This document shows positions 33,813 to 47,300 of a DNA stretch of 64,000 nt, in pieces. A program made the position numbers and the translations under genes. Source of the DNA: Craterostigma plantagineum (taxonomy: Eukaryota; Streptophyta; Magnoliopsida; Lamiales; Linderniaceae); assembly GCA_027422505.1 (NCBI GenBank), contig JAPQWV010001370.1:1-64000 (forward strand), given 5' to 3'. The notes under the pieces are model-generated. The model saw nothing but the letters and a program-made list of their open reading frames with translations. It was not told the origin of the DNA and ran no database searches. Every line of letters begins with the position of its first letter. Positions within the stretch are counted from its first letter, which is position 1.

Positions 33813-34806
33813 ATGCCACTAACACGAGCTATGGCGGACAAACATTTCGAGGTTTTAGAGAATCGATTTCTGACGGCTATCGTCGCAATGCAACAATCGA
33901 TCACTACTCTCACGACCAAGGTTACGGATGAGGTCGGGGAATTCCTAGGGACTCTCAATCAACGATCCCCTCAACACGTTGATTCGGGGTTTGTTTCCTC
34001 TCGCGCTACCAAAAACCATCGCCACGACCAATTCAATATTCCACATGGCAATACACTCCTTTCTGGTTCCAAAAAGATCGAACTCGCGTCGTTCGATGGC
34101 TCGGACCCTCGCAATTGGATAGCACAGGCAGAAGATTACTTCGAGCTTCAACACGTCCCTGACGAACTTCGGATCGCCTACACTGTGACAAGTATGCAAG
34201 GAACAGCTCGTAACTGGTTACGATAGAAGCGACAATCGACACCACATCTAGATTGGGATGATTTATGTCGGGGTCTAATCTCGAAGTTTGACGGGCCGCG
34301 CCGAGGAGACCCATTGGAAGATTATATCGACGAGTTCATCTGTTTAGTCAACACAATTACCGAAATTCACCCACGAAACTTCAAAAGCTTCTTTATGCAC
34401 GAGTTACACGAATCGCTACGATCAAAGGTCCGTGCCCATCGACCATTGGATCTTGAAGATGCTATGGACATTGCTCCGGACGTCGAGGAAGATTTGTTCT
34501 GTCATTCCGAACATCCTAAACCAGTCGCTCCGCCACCGCGTCCGACTGCCTATAATTCAATCGGTTCTAGCTGATATACTCGACCACCACCAACTAAACT
34601 GGAATGGCCTATACAACCCACAGGAGCTCCACCGAGGGATAATCGAACTCGTGATCGTTATATTCCGCCACCAGCACGCTGCACCTTCTTGGACTAAACC
34701 CTTTCGCCGCTTGATAGACCAAGAATTTCAAAGTCTACGGGAACGAGGGTTATGTTTTCGTTGCCGACAGTCGTACAGTCCGGGCCATGTGTGCGCCAAC
34801 TGCTAA
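33813..34806 (+). pseudogene. gag: Gypsy-2 gag
   Basis: Starts MPLTRAMADKHFEVLENRF. The gag domain reads IELASFDGSDPRNWIAQAEDYFELQHVP, then AYTVTSMQGTARNWLR, where a TAG interrupts it at 34224-34226. It continues HLDWDDLCRGLISKF and DYIDEFICLVNTI to about 34574. The zinc knuckle CFRCRQSYSPGHVC lies in another frame near 34755-34796. At least two frame changes and one stop make it non-functional. The knuckle form (GLCFRC...GHVC) is that of Ty3/gypsy chromovirus-type Gag; I do not assign a clade. Confidence 0.85.
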
Positions 34807-36420
34807 CTCCGTATTATGATTGGGGGAGAGGACGATGACACAATAGAGTCTGATGCTATTGAGTCACTAGAGGAACAGGAAGAGCTCCCTCCTATGTTTG
34901 GTACCGAAGGCAACCTAGCACGATTGGAGCTGCCATTATTTGCCCTAGGGGGAATCTCAGGCCCACAAACCCTAAAACTGTGGGGTTCACTGTTAATACC
35001 GAGGTTATAGTGATGATTGACAGCGGGGCTAGTCATAACTTCATCTCCGAAAAGGTTGCAACCCGTTTGTCTCTTCCAATGACTACAGACAAATTCTTTC
35101 AAGTTTGCTTGGCCGATGGGCGCCGATCTTCCACCACAGCTTATTGCCAAGGACTGGAGTTGATGCTGGTGCATGCCCAATCCGGGTATATTTTTATGTG
35201 TTCAAATTAGGTGAAGTAGACCTTATTCTCGGTGTTGACTGGTTACGAACTCTAGGAGAGTTTAAGATTAATTGGTCAAAGCTAACGATGTGCTTCACTG
35301 TCTACAACCATCGCCATTTCCTCTGCAGTGATGCGTGTCTCACCCGCTCTCAAGTCAGTTTTCAATCACTCTGCAAGTGCAACAATATTGACTTTTTCGC
35401 TGTTATTCTCCCAGAGAGTATGACCCCAGACGACATTCGACTTCAGCACGACCTATTCTCATACTCAACAATCAGACCTCGAGCAGATTATGCGGACCTA
35501 CCCTTCCATCTTTCAGAAATCAATTATATTGCCACCCTCACGTCCTTCAGATCATCGCATCTCTCTCAAGACCGATACTACTGCTGTTTCCGTCCGATAT
35601 ATCGTTATGGCCATACACAGAAAGACGAAATTGAAAGGTTGATCTCTGAAATATCTGCGGCTGGTATCATTCAACCGAGCTCTAGCCCATTTTCTAGTCC
35701 TGTTCTTTTGGTGCGCAAGAAGGACGGCAGTTGGCCCTTCTGCGTTGATTACCACGAGCTCAACCGTGTCACAATCCCAGACAAATATCCCATTCCAGTA
35801 ATCCAAGAACTCCTTGATGAATTATGGGGCGCTACACTATTAACAAAACTAGACGTACGCTCGGGCTATCATCAAATTCGTGTAAGGGCAGAGGATGTCC
35901 CAAAAACAGCGTTCTGTACCCACACGTCCACTATGAAGTTTTGGTGATGCTTTTCGGCTTAACCAACGCGCCTGCAACATTTCAAGCAACAATGAATAAT
36001 ATTTTCAGACCGTTCCTATGGAAGTTCGTCTTGGTATTCTTTGATGATATTCTAATTTATAGCCCATCTTGGGAATCGCACATGGAACATCTTCACACTG
36101 TTTTAGCAACCCTCGCAAGAAACGAGTTTTCCGTTAATCTGGAGAAATGCCATATAGGACAACGCTCAGTGGCGTATTTGGGCCATGTCATATCAGCTAG
36201 AGGCGTGGCTATTGATCCTGATAAAATTACATCTATTCTACAATGGCCGCGCCCCACCTCAGTCAAAGCCATTCGAGGTTTCTTAGGTATAACGGGCTAT
36301 TACCGTTGCTTTATCACGGATTATGGGCACATCGCTCGCCCATTGACAAACCTTGAAGAAGGATCACGTTGATAACTTCTCGTGGACCGCTGCTGCAAAT
36401 ATTTCATTCGAGGCAATGAA
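34807..36420 (+). pseudogene. pol: Gypsy-2 protease and reverse transcriptase, truncated in RNase H
   Basis: Protease keeps MIDSGASHNFISEKVA near 35010-35060 and, after a frame change, DLILGVDWLRTLGEF. RT follows: IERLISEISAAGIIQPSSSPFSSP, VRKKDGSWPFCVDY, GATLLTKLDVRSGYHQIRV, then after a shift near 35940 [29 protein letters not shown] and FLGITGYYRCFITDYG. In yet another frame, DNFSWTAAANISFEAM marks the connection region before RNase H. The sequence stops at about 36420, where the minus-strand Copia-E fragment begins. RNase H and integrase are missing. Confidence 0.88.
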
Positions 36421-38272
36421 TCCATCACAGCAACCTCGTCCGACGTCGCTTCCATCACAGTAACCTCGTGCTCGATGTGGACCATCCCGTATCTCTCAGG
36501 TTGGCAAGATTCTCTACCCAACCTGCACAACTCAGGTTGCATCTCGGAATGCTCTACGTTGTCATCTGACACTGGAGTCTGTGAAAGTGATTCTGACGAC
36601 TCTCCAAGAGTTACTTCATGACCCGCTCCACCTTCTCGAACAAACTCTTCTTCGACAAAATGGGCCTGAAGGGCCACAACGATTCTCTGATCGTCGTGGA
36701 AGTAAAATTTGTATCCCATGAAATCCTCAGGATACCCAACAAAACGTCCTTTCACAGCCTTCGATTCCAGTTTATTTGTCTTGAGCTTTTTCACGAATGC
36801 GGGGCAACCCCAAACTCTAATGTGATTCAAGCTCGGTCTTCGTCCTGTACATATGTGATACGGAATACGATCGACGGACTTTATAGGACATCTATTCAAA
36901 ATGTGTGCCATTGTCAACAGGGCATGACCCCACACGATATGGGCAGGTCTGTATAGCTCAGCATAGATCGAACTTTATCCAACAGAGTTCGATTTCTCCG
37001 TTCGGACACACCGTTCAACTACGGTGTTCCGGGTGGTGTCATCTGCGAAATGATCCCGTTCTCTTTCAAGAACTCATCAAACTCGAGGCTCATGTACTCG
37101 CCGCCCCGATCTGATCGAATGGCTTTGATGCGTTTTCCAGTCTGATTTTCCACCAAAACCTTGTACTCACTGAACCATTCAAAAGTATCAGACTTGTGCT
37201 TCATGAGATATACCTTGCCGAAGCTAGAGCGATCATCAGTGAAGGTAACGAAATAATGGAAGTTACCGCGAGCCGCTACCCCGAACGGTACGCAAACATC
37301 CGTGTGGATCAATCCGAGAAGTTCTGCGGCTCTCGCAAAAGTCCCTGTGAAGGGCGACTTGGTCATCTTTCCAAGGATACAAGATTCGCAAGTCGGATAG
37401 GGATCAGACCCAAGCGGCTTTATAATGCCAATTTTCTCTACCTCGAGAATCTTCTTTTCTCCAGCATGATCGAGTCGAAGATGCCACAGCAGTCTTGAGT
37501 TCGACTCCAATTTTCGTTTGTTGGTGATTGTATTCACAGTTTTTGTTTTATCTTCGACATTTATATAATATAATCCATTCCGTAAACGTGCACTTCCGAC
37601 GCAATTATTTCCAAAATAAATATTGCATATATTATTACTAAAATGGGAATCGTAACCGTTTCCGCTCAAAAGGGGAATAGAAACAGTATTCTTAAGGCCC
37701 TTGGGCAAAACTAAACAATCGGAAAACAGTAAACTATGTCTAGTAGATAAAACGAGAGTTCTTGATCTAATATGGGTCGCAGATACACTATGTCCGCTTC
37801 CTACGTTGATTGTGATCTCTCGGTCCGCCAGCTTCCTACTTCATTCCAGACCCTGGTTCGAAACACAGATGTGAGCACTAGCTCCGAGACTAAGATCCAC
37901 GAAGCGGAATATACTGCCATAGAACAATTAGTTTTTAAAATAAAGTTCTTTACCTGAGGCGGCTAGCTGGGCAATCGCACTTACAATGGCCAAGCTCATT
38001 GCAGTGAAGGCATTTGTCCGTCATCTTGGCGCCTTTGTACACGTTCTTCTTGGCCTTGCCTTTCGAAATTCGTCCTGTGGGCTTAGTGGGCTTGCCCGAC
38101 TTTTTCTTTCTACTCGACCCTCGAGTCTTAACATTCGCGAAAAGAACAACTTCCTTTCCTTTCACCTTCTTCATCTGCGTTTGCGCCGCCGACAACTGGT
38201 TCATCAACCCAGTCAACGTCATCTGGGCCTTGTTCTGATTAAAGTTCACAATGAACGAATTGAAGGAAAATG
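36421..38272 (-). pseudogene. pol: Copia-E, copy 1: gag C-terminus, protease and integrase
   Basis: In element order (right to left): gag NSFIVNFNQNKAQMTLTGLM and the zinc knuckle CLHCNELGHCKCDC (about 37975-38016), a decayed protease region with GASAHICVSNQG, then integrase NTVSIPLLSGNGYD, LLWHLRLDHAGEKK, CESC, IHTDV, IRSDRGGEYMS and, past a frame change, WGHALLTMAHILNRCP and GRFVGYPEDFMGYKFYF. It ends in the linker near 36421, with no RT. A second copy of this family lies in the opposite orientation at 54919-59570. Both ends abut unrelated elements without target duplications, so this is a rearrangement fragment. Confidence 0.87.
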
Positions 38273-40760
38273 GGAGTTCAAGAACAAATATCTCAGTGAG
38301 TTTTATCCGAAACTTGGAATTAGTCAACAATTCTCAGCCGCAAAAACCCATCAACAAAACAGGGTCGTTGAAAGGAAAAATAGAACTCTAGTGGAAGCCG
38401 CTCGCACGATGCTGATTCAACAAAACTTCGTACGAGATGTTAAATAAGAGAGTACCAACATCTCATTTTTCGAAGTCTTCGGGTGCAAGTGCTTTGTGGC
38501 GAACGACCGAGAGCAACGCGCCAAGTTCGACCCTAAAGCATTCGAAGCAACCTTCGTTGGGTATTCTTCAACCTCAAAAGCGTACCGAGTATCATCAAGT
38601 CCAACCGTACGATTAAGGACAGCTACAACGTCACTTTTCACGAAGTGATAGATATGGTTTCTGGGCACATCAGTCCAGGACCCGAGTCTAACCAGATGGC
38701 TCCTGAACACCTCAGTTCAGGACCCGTGCCTAACCAGCTGACTTCGGAAGGCGACATCTCGGAACCCGTCTTCACTAGTGTGTTGGCACAAAACCAACAG
38801 AAGAAGGCAACAACTCAGCAATCATCGCCAGAAGAAGCTATGAGAATTGTGTTAGAAGACTTGGATTCCCTCTTTGAACCTCTACATCAGCCAGTCACCA
38901 TCAGTCCTACACCCGACGAGGCCGATGTACCAAGCTGGTCCCTACCTCACCCGATTCAGAATTGCCACAGAATAATGAAGAACCTACCATGGCTGTTGAG
39001 AAAGAATCATCAGAGTCGCTCCTTCCAAGTGCAGATTTGGAACTTCCTCACACAGGTGACCAATGGGAGATCATTGGAAATCTAGACCCACAAATGGCTG
39101 ATGTTTCATCTCCAACTTTGCCCCATGAGCACAAGTGGACTAGAGCTCACCCGATTGATCAGATAATTGGCGATCCTTCGAGCGGTGTAAGGATACGTCA
39201 TCAACACAGTCTGTTCAGCTGCTTCTAAAGCCAAAATAAGCCTACTAAGGTAGCAGACGCACTACAAGACCCGGATTGGATATTTACGATGTAAGAGGAA
39301 ATCAATCAATTCGAGCATCTTCAAGTGTGGAAATTAGTACCCCGTCCGCATGAGAAAACTGATATCGGTACGAAATGGGTATTTAAGAACAAAAAGAATG
39401 AAGATGGCGAAGTGATCAGGAACACGGGAAGATTAGTTGCAAAGGGATATAACCAACAGGAAGGCATCGGCTACGATGAGACATATGCTCCTGTTGCCCG
39501 AATCGAAGCCATTCGTCTCTTATTGGCTTACGCAGCTCATAAGGACTTCAAGGTGTATCAAATGGATGCTAAGACCACATTTCTCAACAGTGTACGACAA
39601 GAAGAAGTCTATGTCGCTCAGCCAGAAGGCTTCGCTGGTCAAGAACACCCCGATCACGTCTATCGATTGGATAAAGCTCTCTACGGACTAAAACAAGCCC
39701 CACGAGCTTGATATGATGTCTTGAGTGACTTCCTCATAATGTCAGGATTTATCCGAGGAACAATCGATATGACGCTCTTCATCAAATGGCAAGACAAGGA
39801 TCTGATGGTCGTCCAGGTTTACGTCGACGACATCATTTTTGGTTCTACTACGGCTTTGTAAGAAGTTTGGAGATCTCACGAAGAGTAAATTCGAAATGAG
39901 CCACATGGGAGAGATGTAATTCTTCCTAGGACTTCAAGTCAGGCAACTCGATGATGGGATATTTATCAGTCAAACTAAGTACATCAAGGACATCTTGAAA
40001 AGGTTCCATCAAGATCAGAGCAAGCCCCTTAACACTCCATGTCAACAAGCTGCAAGTTGGATGCGGATCCCGCAGGAAAATCGGTCGACATTACACTCTA
40101 TCGCTGCATAATTGGATCTCTTCTCTACCTAACTTCTAGCCGACCGGACATCATGCTTTCCACCTGTCTCTGTGCCCGGTTCCAAGCCAATCCCAAGGAA
40201 TCCCACATGCTTGCGGTGAAGCGTATTCTTCGCTACCTCAAGGGCACATGTACCTTAGGACTATGGTATCCTAAAGGTACGAACTTCAAACTTATCAGCT
40301 ACACTGACGTTGATTATGTAGGTTGCCCAATGGACAGGAAAAGCACCTCCGGTGGCGCTCAATTTCTAGGTGAAAAGCTAGTCTGCTGGTCATCCAAAAA
40401 GCAAAATTGCGTCTCAACTTCGACGGCTGAAGCTGAATATGTCGCAGCCGCCAGCTGTTGCGCGCAGATGCTGTGGATGCGGATGCAGCTTCGCGATTAT
40501 GGGTACAATTTAAATAACATACCCATATATAGTGACAGCCAAAGTGCCATTGCGATTACGTGCAATCCCCGTTCACCATTCACGCACGAAACACATAGAC
40601 ATTAGATATCACTTTATCAAAGATCACGTAGAAAAGGGTACAATCAACGTGTATTTTGTGAACACGGAGTATCAATTAGCCGATATTTTCACCAAGCCAT
40701 TAGATGAAAAACGATTCCAATTCCTTGTCGGAAAATTAGGCATGTTGAATCTCCCGTGAT
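38273..40760 (+). pseudogene. pol: Copia-C pol: integrase C-terminus, reverse transcriptase, RNase H
   Basis: Begins mid-integrase (EFKNKYLSEFYPKLGISQQF, then a degraded NGVVERKN at NRVVERKNRTL) directly next to Copia-E. An internal deletion of roughly 30 codons near 38420 and a frame change precede CKCFVANDRE. The linker holds EHKWTRAHPIDQIIGDPSSG, RT holds [38 protein letters not shown] (stop at about 39710) and [10 protein letters not shown]. RNase H covers [45 protein letters not shown] and, after a shift near 40590, [19 protein letters not shown] to [14 protein letters not shown]. It shares family wording with the minus-strand copy at 52203-54918. The 5' half is lost. Confidence 0.88.
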
Positions 40761-43700
40761 ATGTGCTTTACCTGATCTTCCGTGCTATCACATGCTCTAT
40801 TCTATGTGTTTTCCATGCTCATTTTTCATATCTTGCATGAAAATAAAATAAAAATAAAATAAACTATACATATACCTATAATTAAGGGGGATGACGGATC
40901 CTTTAGGATGCTTCGGTCTAAGTCACGTAGAATTTTTCCCTACATACGACTGATTCAACTGCTTAATTCTGTCAGTCTAAGTCACATTCTTGTGTCTAAA
41001 GGTATTTAGTTTAATCCACTAGACACAAAATCACCCTTCAAATGTGAGGTCTCTAGCCTTTCAATTTTCTTTGTTTGGATCTATCTCTCGAGTGAGTGAT
41101 ACTTGGCTTCATACTCGCCTTTCTTTAGATTAGGAAAATGATTTGGGGATTTAGGTAATCCCTTACTCGGCCTTATATAATCCTTTCCAATACCATAGTC
41201 CTTAGTCACCCACTTTGGACCTTCTCCGAATTCCTTTTCTTCATTTGAAATCCATTCCAACCCTCAACCGTTTTACTCTTCGAATAGTTGTTCAAACGAG
41301 AAAAGTAGGGGGAGAAAATAAAAAAAGACGAGAAGATGACAAAAGAAGGCAATGCTCAATGCACAAAAACAGACCAAAGGAACCTGCTTTTGGAAACTAC
41401 AAAAAGAAGGCATGGATCCTACTGTGAACTTCTCCATCGATAATCTCCTACGCTTGTCAGAACGGCTGGATAGAGGAGCACCACGAAGTGAACTTCTCCA
41501 ACGATAATCCGGTCTTATATCGGGAAACGAGAAGAGGAGCGCAGCCTTGGGTATGAATTTCATAACTGTGAACTTCTCCAGATTGATAATCTCTGAAATC
41601 TCTCCAGGGTAAGAGAAGAGGAGCACGGTATCGGCCCGAGAACCAACAAGAAGAACTTCGCCTACGATAATCTCTGAAACCTCTCCAGGGTAAGAGAAGA
41701 GGGGATTGAAAAGATGAAATTTTTTGCGGAAAGAAAAGAAGGAGACGGACGCAGAAATGGAAAACGAAAAAGATAACCTCAACTTTCTCTCTAAATTCCT
41801 TCCTTTCTGAGTCATAGCCAAATTCAACCCTTAAAAGTCCCTTCAATTCCAAAAAACAACGATCTCTCGCTCAGGTGAAATGATTAAAAATGCCTCGAAC
41901 AAAGGTAAATTGACTTAAAAATTACTTGTGTTGACGAGCGATATAAATATAAAATCCCCGAGTCCAAAATAATAGAGTGCTAGAGTGAACTTAGTGAGAG
42001 TGGTCAAAATGGATCACTCTATGAACCTAAGACTTTAGTTTGATGACTATACTTGACGGCAGTGTGTTTTTCAAGTGTCATAAGAAAATTTAGGCGTGAC
42101 GATCTATTGAAGTAAAATAATATGACCGCATACTATTATAAATATTAATATGAAAAAATCGAAAAAATCGCACATTTTGAATGCATATTTAACTTACATT
42201 GGTATTGAATTCAATAAAATGCGAATATTTGATTTTGCTCTTAACCTCGCGCAAATCTTTATTACATGTTTAGGGGAACATGTATCTAGTCTAAATTGAT
42301 TAATTGTGTGTCATAATGATTGTTACTTGTATTGATTTGCGTGATTACGTGATAAATCGATATAGGTGCACTATTTGAGGGGGAGCATCTACAATGATTC
42401 CATGTTTTGAGCTCCAAATATTTTTGATGTTCCTTCTTTAAGTGTTGCAGAAATTTTCGTTTTTGATTTGCTATGGACAATGCTTAGAGAACTTCACAAA
42501 GTTTCATGTTCGTGAACTCAAGACATTGGTAAAGCAATTCAGGGGGAGCCTTATTAAAACAATTACTTCCTAATTAACTCTAACATTCTCGACATTTTGC
42601 TCTAAGTACTGCAGAATTCGAAGATCAATTTTGGAGGCTGATGTCATTACTTCGAAAATACAGGGAGTTAACTGCGCTTCCGTTTATACTTAGGGGGAGT
42701 AATTTTGTGGTTTTATATTGAAACTTTGGTCAATCTGAAAATTTAGGAGAAACTTACGATCGAATAATTGGATGAAGAGTAATTTTCAATTCCAATTTTC
42801 TCGTGCATAAATAGTGATTGTCCTGAATTTTACCTCAATCGCAAAACTTATGGTCGAGAAATTGACTAGGAGATAAATTTTTCAATTCAAAGTTTCTCGA
42901 GCGTAAACAGTAGTGGGCCTCATCTATAGTTTCTCGAGCAAAAACAGTGTTGGGCCTGATCTATTTCACTAGCGAAAATGTCCCATCAAAAACCCAAAAC
43001 ATCTAATCCACTCATTAATTAAAAATTCACTTTTTGCAGTCGAAAAGTTTTTACGCAAAACCCTTACACGAATACCAACAGTCGAATATTTTTCTCTCAC
43101 GCAAAACTCATTCGAAAGAGAGAATCTCAAAATCAAACTTGTTCTTTTATTTTCAATTCTTAACTGTCTTTTAGAGGTAGATTCGACTATTTTTATGTGT
43201 TTGTGTATTGATTTTTTCCAATAGCATCCACATTCTGGAATTTTTCGTTTGACGTGTGATTTTATTTCTCGACTGTGATATATATGAAAAACCGTAGGTT
43301 ATTTTGCAGGATTTAGAGCTTGTTTTGTGATTATTTGATACGATCTCTGCTTAAAATGACTATCTTAAGGTTTTTCGATCAAACGGGTAGGATAAATTTT
43401 TGATCATCTGCGTTTTAGAGTTCAATTACTTAGCCTCGACTATCTGAGTTTTTGAACACATGAAGAGATCGAAGAACTTTCTCGATCGCAAATTGTTCCA
43501 ATTGGATTTAAATTTAATTGGAGTACTGTTTGTGTAGTAAAAGATTTTCGTTCACTGAATTTTGACTTAGTCGACAAGTTAAGTAACGCAGTTTGCCAAT
43601 ACACTTACCATCGAGAAATTCAATTAGAATTTTATGCAAGCGAAAAATTAACGCATAGAATAGGTAGAAGGATAATTCGAGTGCAAAACTTGCTATCGCA

Positions 43701-44301
43701 AAATAATTTTTGATCTCATTTCAATTTCGATCGACAATTTTAGCGGCGATAAAATTAATTTTATCAACGATAAATTTCTCGATCGTCAAACTTCGCAGCG
43801 AAAAACTTACTTACAATCGAAAAACTTTCCCGCTCAACTAAAGTTGTAACGAAATTTTTTTTCTAAGCGAGAAAAATTTTTCGATCGTAAATTTGCGCGG
43901 ATTTCAATCTTCACAATCGCAAATTTACACAGGATTTTTCTCGAGCGTGAAATTTCTCGGCTACAGTGACATAAATAACGTTCCAACACTTAGTAAAACT
44001 TTCTAAGTCTTTTTCACTGTTGCAAAATCTAGCGAATAAAATTCTCGATCGTAAAATGGAACAGAAATTCTATATTTGAATTCAGCACTTAGGAAATTAA
44101 ACTGAGAAGTTTTAATTCTCGCATAATAAAAACAACGGAGTGAATAGTGACTTCAAACACTTAGAATATTTTTCGATTGAACTAAACTATATCATATATA
44201 CTTATGTCGAAAAAAATTCTTTTCAAATCATCACTCACTTCGTATGACCTATGTGCCACATATCTGTTTTCCAAGTGCCAAATTATCAAACATAGTATCA
44301 C
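40761..44301 (+). other. Copia-C post-pol spacer, 3.5 kb, with PPT-like blocks and CTCGATCG-type motifs
   Basis: No gene is recognised. GGGGGAG or GGGGGAT blocks at about 40885, 41307, 42379, 42540 and 42691 look like PPT copies. An imperfect tandem repeat lies at 41422-41703. From about 42700 to 44200 the sequence is AT-rich and strewn with CTCGATCG(C/T)AAA-type words, for example at 43475, 43725, 43781, 43868, 43937 and 44042. The minus-strand copy keeps a homologous spacer at 49882-52202 with matching GGGGGAG blocks, so the structure belongs to the family. Confidence 0.7.
41422..41703 (+). repeat. Imperfect tandem repeat in the Copia-C spacer
   Basis: Four uneven units of roughly 60-110 bases begin GAACTTCTCCANNGATAATC (about 41426, 41490, 41570 and a variant GAACTTCGCCTACGATAATC at 41655) and end AGAGAAGAGG(A/G)G. 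The last two units share CTCCAGGGTAAGAGAAGAGG exactly. Confidence 0.75.
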
Positions 44302-47300
44302 ATGCTGGAACATTATGGTTTGATAAAAACAATATTTTCGATGCAAATTGCGTATTTTGAACTAATGATATGTGATTTCCCATTAATTTCAGCTCGACCT
44401 GAGAACTTTCAGATGCCCAGAGGAGATAATTGTGTCTATCCTAAAAGGCCATCCCCTCTGGCATGCTCTCACGACAACTGCCTCTGTATCGATATCTACC
44501 TTCAGCAGTTTTGGGGGAGGATCACAAGTCATGTGATTGAGGGAGCGTACAGCTTCACTACTGTGCTTGGGACTAGGCATATCAACATGACCAAGAACAC
44601 TTTCAGCCTCATTCTCGACCTCCATACAATCACAATTATGACCCACTACCATCAGACGCTGAGATGATTCACGATTTCCTCCAGATCGGGTACCGTCCGC
44701 CGCTCACCAAGCGAGCTCAGATGCAGAGCAACGGGATTCCCCATCCGTGGAAGACACTTTTTGGAATAATCAATAAGTGTATGTCACCAAAGCATGCAGG
44801 CTTCGACAAAGGCAACGGCAACATCCTCCGGTTTTTTCACGGAGTAATGTTCTCACGAAATTACAATTTCGTTCAACTGATCTGGGACGACCTCGCAGAA
44901 CAAATCAGACAGAAAGAGAACAAACGGTCCAAAACTGCGTCGTACGCGAGATGGTTCTCCGTTATCATTCGAAAATTCAAGGAACTACATGAGGACATCC
45001 CTCTCTTGCCTCCTGGAGGAAATTACCAGCCCCCACGTTTGAAGTTCTTCCATCACCCGAAGCTCACGGATCTGGAACAACCGTCGATGGCAATTCCGTT
45101 TTAGCTGCTCCGTCTCGCCGACCCCTGGGGAGACACCTATAAGCTCTACTGTCGGGAAAATCATCTTACTGAGTAGATGATTCAAAGGCCCCCGACAGAT
45201 TTCAACGTCAGCCCTCCACAGCCACAACAGTCGCATGCTAGTCCTGAAGACACGATGATTGATAAAGTGGCTCATGAACTAGAGATGGAGCCCCCAACTC
45301 ACGAGGAAACAATGCCAGATGTTGAGTACACGCAAATAGATGTTGTGGCTCAAGAGTTGGAACTCGAAGCTCCACAAGTATCACTTGGTCCTGAAGTGCC
45401 CATTCATGTCAGCGCGCTCGAAGTACCTATTGAGGAGGTACTATCTCAAGGAGCTTTGCTCGAGGCAGATGCGGGGGACACCTCACCAACACCGGCTACT
45501 ACACTGGAGACAGATGCTCTAATCTCAAGGATTCAGCCCTCCGAGCCTCAGATGACGGAACCAGCCAATGAGGATGTTGAACGAGAACTCTCATCTCACA
45601 TGGCTACCTCATCAGCCACCAAGTCAGATGAGGAGATCCAACTAATAAGGACTCCGAGACGACTAAGTGTATCATTTGAGTCCATCTTCCCTGTCATCAC
45701 CACCACATCTGACATCGCGTCGATCTTACCGTCAAGCGCTACGGACATACCTTCGCTCAATCTTGAGCCGCCGCACAACTTACAGATGTCTGGTTCGCAG
45801 GTTCACTCAGAACCTGCCGAAACACCCATAGAGGAGAATCTTCAAGATTCGACTCAAGGATTGGGTGGAAGTCTCGAACAGTCACAACCTCAAGTGACCG
45901 CGAGCCAACCCGAGGAGCGGGTGTTAGCCCTAGGGTTGTCAACAGGCGACATCAGTCGATCTGGTACATCTACGACGGAGGCGTCCGTCCCATTGTGACA
46001 GAAGATCGACTTCAAGCCACTCTCTCCGAGGCATTTAAGTCCTTTGAAGATAAGATCATGGAGAGCGTGCGTACAGCAATCGAGACGTCCCCCAAGATCG
46101 TGGGAAAGCACCCATCTCGGAGCCGTCTTCCTCACAAATCATCCTCACACCCGTACAACCCACACGTAGCACACCCATCCCCACACCCATCCTCACCCAC
46201 AACCTCATCAACCCCGCAACAGTACCTATCAGCGACCTCCACTCCATCTTAGTCGCCCGCCTACAAGAGCTGACCACTCGAACGTCGAAAGAAGAAGATC
46301 TCTTCCTCCGTCTCGTTGACCGTCTTGACCCGACAGAAACATGTCGAGGCCAAAGCTCTCACTCCATACGCCAACATGACGACCCAGATGATCAAGGTCG
46401 TCATGAGGGGGAGAAAAGGCCTCGTATACATACACAAAGTCAAGGACGAAGCTCGGGCGCCATGCAGACAAGCGCTGGAGCCGCTGAAACCACACAACCC
46501 ACTACCCAAACAACCACCACCACGCACCGCACTACTCTAACCCAAACCCAAATCGACCCACCGTCCTTCACCCTAAGCACGCCTCCGCCCACACCACTGA
46601 CTTTCACAAGCCCCTTGCTTCCGGAAGAAGAAGCAAGTGATGCCATGCTCATAGACCTAGCACGGACTCAAGCAACTCCATCAACTGCTCCTGACCAATC
46701 GGGACCATCTAGAAGTGGAGTCAACCCACATGAGATCCTTGACAAATACATATTCGAAGGACAGTGGATGACCCACTCCATGCCCGAAGAGCATCAGAGA
46801 CAACGGCTCAAGGACGTTCGACAGTTCCTGCAGCAAGCTTCGGTTGACCTTGTGCTCATAGAAGACGCTGAACTTCAGGAAGGTGAAGATCATGAAGCAT
46901 ATCTCCCAGGGATACCCGAGCTGATTGCTCAGAGAGTGGATCCCCCTCCAAGAATGATGTTCAAATGGATACGCCATGGGAGAACATTAGAATAGAAATT
47001 CCCTTTCTTGAAGAAGTTCGGGAAAACATATGGAGGTCACCAATAAAGTAAAGAAGTTGAACGAATTCGAGCTCAGAGGGATATCTCACTGGGATCAGCA
47101 AAAGAGAATGACATATCTTTGGACGCTGACCCATCTCGGACTACATGTGAGGATGAAGATGACTAAAGCTCAAGCAAGGAATCGTTACAAGAGTCTATCA
47201 TCGATCTGCCAGCTGCTAAGTGTCTACTGCACCAAAGGAGGACTTCCAACACCATTCTATGTAATTGAGCGAGCAGATAGAACTCGAGAAGAACTCAGCG

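Noticed and set aside
41273..41852. Minus-strand frames with hydrophobic, Phe/Ser-rich sequence
   Set aside because: They run antisense to a purine-rich tandem repeat in the Copia-C spacer; the composition comes from the repeat.
45177..46995. Separate host genes in the Pro/Thr/Glu-rich frames after Copia-C pol
   Set aside because: They follow pol in order, lie before the polypurine tract, and join into one decayed frame ending at the LTR, so they are better read as one element ORF.
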